Shown here: positions 60,574 through 64,000 of the stretch, piece by piece
How the letters are laid out: every line of letters begins with the position of its first letter
How positions within the stretch are numbered: the stretch's first letter is position 1
Source: FEN-1250 sp038237245
Lineage (GTDB): Bacteria; Gemmatimonadota; Gemmatimonadetes; Gemmatimonadales; Gemmatimonadaceae
Length of the DNA stretch: 64,000 nucleotides
Reading direction: 5' to 3'
Assembly: GCA_038237245.1 (NCBI GenBank)
Contig: JBBRYY010000004.1
Location: 1 to 64,000 of the forward strand
Position numbers and translations under genes: made by a program
Notes under the pieces: generated by a model
What the model was told of the DNA's origin: nothing
Database searches by the model: none
What the model saw: the letters and a program-made list of their open reading frames with translations, nothing else

Positions 60574-62748
60574 TTACTGCCGCTTGTCGACCCGCTCCCG
60601 TCGCTCTGCGCTCGAGATTCCCTTCACCTTACGGATGAGCCTGGTGATTTTCAGCAGATGGGCAAGATTCTCCACCTCGAGCATCACCGACCCCGAGATG
60701 CTGCCGCCGAGCCCCGATTTGAGCTCCATGCTCTTGATACTCGTCCCGCTCTCGGTAATTGCGGCGGCGACGTCGGCGTACAGCCCACGCCGGTCCGAGC
60801 CCTCGAGCGCAAGGCGCACGAGAAAGAGCTCGCCTTCCTGCTCCTTCCAGTCGATTTCCAGGCGACGCTCCGGCTCCTCCGCGAGCGAGAGCACGTTGGG
60901 ACAGTCCGAGCGGTGAATACTCACACCGCGCCCGCGCGTGACGTAGCCGACCACGGGATCACCCGGCACCGGCTGGCAGCACTGCGAGTAGCGCACCATG
61001 AGCCCGTCGACGCCCTGGATGCGGACGCCGCGCGCGGGGCCGCGCATGCGGCGCACGAGACGCTCGATCGTGCTCGCCTTCGCCGGGGCTTCGTTCGCCT
61101 CCTCCGGGAACATGAGCTTGAGCGCCTGCGCGATCGCTATGTCCCCCTGTCCGATCGACGAGATGAGGTGCTTCGAGTCGTTGAGTCCGAGCGCTTTCGC
61201 GGTGGCGTTGAGCAGCGTGTCGTCGGGCTTCACGTGGCGGCGGCGCAGCTCGCGGTCGAGCATCTCGCGCCCGATCTTCGCCGATGTGTTCTGCTCCTCG
61301 ACGCGAATCCACTGGCGGATCTTGTGGCGCGCGCGTCCCGTGCGGACGTGCGCGAGCCAGTCGCGGCTCGGCTTCGCCGTGGGCGACGTCACGATCTCGA
61401 CCGTATCCGAGCTGCGCAGCTCGCGCGAGAGCGGCGCGATACGGCCGTTGACCTTGGCACCCTGGCAGTGCAATCCGACTTCCGTGTGCACCGCGAAGGC
61501 AAAGTCGATTGGCGTGGCGCCCTCGGGCAGCTCGATCACGTCGCCCGTAGGCGTGAGGACGAAGATCTCCTTCTGATAGAGATCGAGCTTGAGAAACTCG
61601 AGGAACTCGTCCGGATTCTTCGCGTCGAGCTGAAACTCGAGAATCTGGCGCAGCCAGCTCATGTCCTGCTCGGCCTTGTCCGCGCTCGTGCGATTTTCTT
61701 TGTACAGCCAGTGCGCCGCGATTCCGTACTCGGCGGTCTCGTGCATCTCGCGCGTGCGGATCTGTACCTCGTACAGCTGGCGCCCCGGACCGAAAACCGT
61801 GGTGTGCAGCGACTGGTAGCCGTTGGACTTCGGCTGGGCGATGTAGTCCTTGATGCGCTCCTGCAGCGGCGTCCATCCGTCGTGGATGACGCCGAGTGCG
61901 TGGTAGCACTCCGGAACGGAGTTGACGAGCACGCGGACGGCCATGAGGTCGTAAATCTCCTCGTACGGCTTGTCGCGCGACTTCATCTTCTTCCAGATCG
62001 ACCAGAGGTGCTTCGGGCGTCCGACGACTTCGACGTCGTTGATCCCGGCGCGCTTGAGCTCGCGGTCGAGGGGCTCCGAGAGCTGGTTGATCAGCTGCTC
62101 GCGCAGGTCGCGCTTCTGCGCGACGAGCTTCGCGAGCGCCTTGTACTCCGGCGGCTCGATGTACTTGAAGGAAAGATCCTCGAGCTCCCACCGCATCTGC
62201 GCCATACCGAAGCGGTGCGCGAGCGGCGCATACAGATCCATCGTCTCCTGCGCGATGCGGCGACGCTTCTCCTCGGGGAGATAATCGAGCGTGCGCATGT
62301 TGTGGAGGCGGTCGGCGAGCTTGATGAGGATGACGCGGACGTCTTTCGCGATCGAGAGGAGGAGCTTGCGGTAGTTCTCGACCTGGCGCTCCTCGCGCGA
62401 TTGAAATGAGATGTTTCCGATCTTCGTGACACCGTCGACGATGTCGGCGATCTCCTTTCCGAACTCCGCGGCGACATCGGCGACGGTGACGGCGGTGTCC
62501 TCGACGACATCGTGGATCAGCCCGCACGCAACGGTGCTCGAGTCGAGATGCAGCTCGGCGAGGATCTTTGCGACTTCGACGCAGTGATGGAGATATGGCG
62601 CACCCGACGACCGCTTCTGCCCGTGGTGCGCCTTCTCGCTGAACTTGTAGGCGCGCGCGATGAGGTCCGCGTCGAGTCGCTCGAGGCGGGCGTCACCCAG
62701 ATTCAGCTCGGGGAGAATCGATTTGAGCGTCGGAGCTGTCAAAGCCAT
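60574..62748 (-). CDS. rel: Bifunctional (p)ppGpp synthetase/hydrolase Rel/SpoT
   Basis: Stringent-response alarmone enzyme of 724 residues. The hydrolase domain has PYLHHCVEVA, LIHDVVEDT, LADRLHNMRTLDYL and the synthetase domain GRPKHLWSIWKKM, YDLMAVRVLV, PKSNGYQSLHTTV and EVQIRTREMHETAEYG. These are followed by TGS (PEGATPIDFAFAVH), a conserved Cys/His region (CCQPVPGDPVVGYV) and an ACT domain. An HD site with the H-D and E-D residues argues for a hydrolase-competent enzyme. It is located next to uvrB with 50 bases between. Confidence 0.96.
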   Translation of the reverse strand: MALTAPTLKSILPELNLGDARLERLDADLIARAYKFSEKAHHGQKRSSGAPYLHHCVEVAKILAELHLDSSTVACGLIHDVVEDTAVTVADVAAEFGKEIADIVDGVTKIGNISFQSREERQVENYRKLLLSIAKDVRVILIKLADRLHNMRTLDYLPEEKRRRIAQETMDLYAPLAHRFGMAQMRWELEDLSFKYIEPPEYKALAKLVAQKRDLREQLINQLSEPLDRELKRAGINDVEVVGRPKHLWSIWKKMKSRDKPYEEIYDLMAVRVLVNSVPECYHALGVIHDGWTPLQERIKDYIAQPKSNGYQSLHTTVFGPGRQLYEVQIRTREMHETAEYGIAAHWLYKENRTSADKAEQDMSWLRQILEFQLDAKNPDEFLEFLKLDLYQKEIFVLTPTGDVIELPEGATPIDFAFAVHTEVGLHCQGAKVNGRIAPLSRELRSSDTVEIVTSPTAKPSRDWLAHVRTGRARHKIRQWIRVEEQNTSAKIGREMLDRELRRRHVKPDDTLLNATAKALGLNDSKHLISSIGQGDIAIAQALKLMFPEEANEAPAKASTIERLVRRMRGPARGVRIQGVDGLMVRYSQCCQPVPGDPVVGYVTRGRGVSIHRSDCPNVLSLAEEPERRLEIDWKEQEGELFLVRLALEGSDRRGLYADVAAAITESGTSIKSMELKSGLGGSISGSVMLEVENLAHLLKITRLIRKVKGISSAERRERVDKRQ

Positions 62749-62846
62749 CCTGGCGTCACCGTGGGGCTACCCGTTCAACCTACAACGAAAGGCGTGCATC
62801 GGCATCTGATGAACGCCGTGGGGGGCGGCTGGTGCCCGGGCAACGG

Positions 62847-63560
62847 CTACAGGAGCCCGGCCTCCGCGAAGCTCACATACCGTCCCCGTCCGACGATCAG
62901 GTGGTCGTGAACGGGGATGTCGAGTAGCCGTCCCGCGGCCACGAGTTGCTCCGTCACCACTCTGTCATCGGCTGACGGTGTGGGGTCACCGCTGGGGTGG
63001 TTGTGCACGAGAATGATCGCAGCCGCGCGCTCCGCGATTGCCTCCCGGAACACCTCCCGTGGATGCACGAGGGAGGAATTGAGAATCCCCCGCGTCACCG
63101 CAATGTCGCGCTCGAGGCGGTGTTGCGAGTCGAGCACCGCCACGTGGAACTCCTCCACAGGCAAGTCCTGCAGTCGCGATGCGAAGGCGGCGTAGACCTC
63201 GCGGGGTGACCGCATCGGAGCGCCCTCGTCGCGCCCTTCGTTCGCCATTCGGCGCCCGAGCTCGAGCGCTGCGTGGACAGTCGCGGCGCGCGCGGCGCCG
63301 ACTCCGCGCATCGCGGTGAGCGAGGCGACGGGCTGCGCCGCGATCCGGCGCAACGAGCCGCCCGCGGATTCGAGAATGGCCTGTCCCAAGGCGATCGCGG
63401 ATCTCCCGGTGCCCCCCGTGCCGACGACGATCGCCAGCAGCTCGGCGGCGCTCATCGAGACGGCGCCATGATCGCGCAGCCGTTCGCGCGGACGCTCCGA
63501 ACGGGGAAGCTCTCGAATACTCAGTGCGGCGGGTGCTGCTGTTCCGGCGGCGAGTGTCAC
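62847..63560 (-). CDS. radC: RadC family JAMM/MPN protein
   Basis: Predicted 237-residue RadC-like protein. An N-terminal helix-hairpin-helix region (LTAMRGVGAARAATVHAALE) is followed by an MPN/JAMM domain with HNHPSGDPTPSADD, the metal motif. No direct proof of a repair role exists for this family, despite the name. The longest frame begins at GTG 63558-63560. It lies between secA and rel on the same strand. Confidence 0.92.
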   Translation of the reverse strand: MTLAAGTAAPAALSIRELPRSERPRERLRDHGAVSMSAAELLAIVVGTGGTGRSAIALGQAILESAGGSLRRIAAQPVASLTAMRGVGAARAATVHAALELGRRMANEGRDEGAPMRSPREVYAAFASRLQDLPVEEFHVAVLDSQHRLERDIAVTRGILNSSLVHPREVFREAIAERAAAIILVHNHPSGDPTPSADDRVVTEQLVAAGRLLDIPVHDHLIVGRGRYVSFAEAGLL

Positions 63561-63752
63561 GGAGGAAGTCTCACGAAAGAAGTCGGCTCGATGTGGAACG
63601 CGTGCGCCCTAGATAGCCGGACGCACGCGCAATGAGACATCCCTTTCGTTCGACTCGGGAGGAACCGTCGCCGCCCCGCAGCTGCTCAGCGTGTCACAGC
63701 GAGGAGCGCACTGTCGTGTCGTGGCGACGTTGCCGGCGTCGGAACCCGACGA

Positions 63753-64000
63753 CTAGACCGTCGCTCCGTGGCACTTCTTGAACTTCTTGCCAGAGCCGCA
63801 TGGGCACGGATCGTTGCGGCCGACCGCGGACCAGTCGGTGTTGCCTGCCGGCTGCGGCTGGCCCGAGAGATTCGTCATGCGCCCCGCGCCGACGTCGCGA
63901 ACATCCTTGCGCGCGACCACGTCTTTTTTCGGCGATTCGTCCGGGCCGATATCGACGTTCCCCTGCGGCTCCCCCGTCGCGACGGCGCTTCCCGAGTCAT
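63753..64000 (-). CDS. secA: Preprotein translocase SecA, C-terminal end (5' part outside window)
   Basis: The last ~82 codons of SecA are present, ending with the SEC-C zinc motif RNDPCPCGSGKKFKKCHG before the stop at 63753-63755. Upstream of it is a flexible linker with Pro/Gly/Asp. The zinc motif binds SecB and ribosomes in SecA. The rest of the protein lies beyond the right edge of the window. Confidence 0.9.
   Translation of the reverse strand, partial: DSGSAVATGEPQGNVDIGPDESPKKDVVARKDVRDVGAGRMTNLSGQPQPAGNTDWSAVGRNDPCPCGSGKKFKKCHGATV

Noticed and set aside
60496..62409. Long plus-strand open frame antisense to rel (637 codons)
   Set aside because: It is the antisense of a clearly conserved gene, and its Arg/Leu/Asp-rich sequence is typical of GC-rich reverse frames. 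No motif supports it.
1..64000. tRNA or rRNA genes
   Set aside because: A search by eye for the T-loop consensus (GGTTCGAATCC-like) and for rRNA segments found none that fold convincingly.

Overview
The window is GC-rich chromosomal DNA from a diderm (LPS-type) bacterium. The outer-membrane side is shown by an LptD-like barrel, a complete Tol-Pal set, TonB/ExbB/ExbD-type proteins, GmhA and several lipoproteins. An ADOP-type ABC permease paired with a PadR regulator, a bacterial GGGP-synthase-like gene and a DUF4321-like membrane protein fit Gemmatimonadota best, with Acidobacteriota or a related phylum as alternatives. This placement is inferred from gene content, because no rRNA is present. 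No tRNA, rRNA, CRISPR array, insertion sequence or prophage was recognised. Nearly all genes lie on the minus strand; only a 141-residue unknown (5651-6076) and a PpiD-like chaperone (25722-27557) run the other way. Adjacent genes very often overlap by 1-8 bases (ATGA, GTGA, TGATG), which suggests long translationally coupled operons.

Layout, left to right. 1-5.6 kb: hflX (partial), an LEA-type lipoprotein, rarA, a ZIP metal transporter, an unknown gene and the CCA-adding enzyme. 6.1-14.5 kb: yraN, then a recA-recX-alaS operon that continues into an unknown gene, a GGGP-synthase-like gene, a PHP-type phosphatase, gmhA and an SDR dehydrogenase. 14.6-25.5 kb: a lipoprotein, ftsK, comB, accC, pilT, accB, an Xaa-Pro peptidase, aroQ and a TPR protein. 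25.7-32.4 kb: ppiD, tatA, a DUF4321-like protein, a polyprenyl diphosphate synthase and a 1021-residue TPR protein. 32.5-38.9 kb: histidine degradation (hutH, hutU, hutI) with an embedded radical SAM gene and a leading lipoprotein gene. 39-52.8 kb: envelope and haem genes: lptD-like, tatC, cpoB/ybgF-like, pal, tolB, tonB/tolA-like, tolR, tolQ, galE-like, hemA, a Met8-like gene, a HemX-like gene and a LysM protein. 53-64 kb: ADOP permease with PadR, ssb, rimI-tsaB-tsaE-uvrB, rel, radC and the C-terminus of secA.

The strongest regulatory signal is upstream of recA. A good sigma70-type promoter (TTGACA, 17 bases, TATTTT) has a GTTC-N7-GTTC direct repeat over its -10 element, which is the LexA-box form described in Alphaproteobacteria. 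A one-mismatch version of the same motif lies just upstream of uvrB. Other points worth checking are a dispersed palindromic intergenic repeat (two loci), an AT-rich 15-base direct repeat in the padR promoter, pilT sitting between accB and accC, an Ig/PKD-like extension on the LptD-like barrel, a radical SAM gene inside the hut cluster, an SDR with Tyr-x-x-x-Arg in place of Tyr-x-x-x-Lys, and an hflX frame with no normal start codon.
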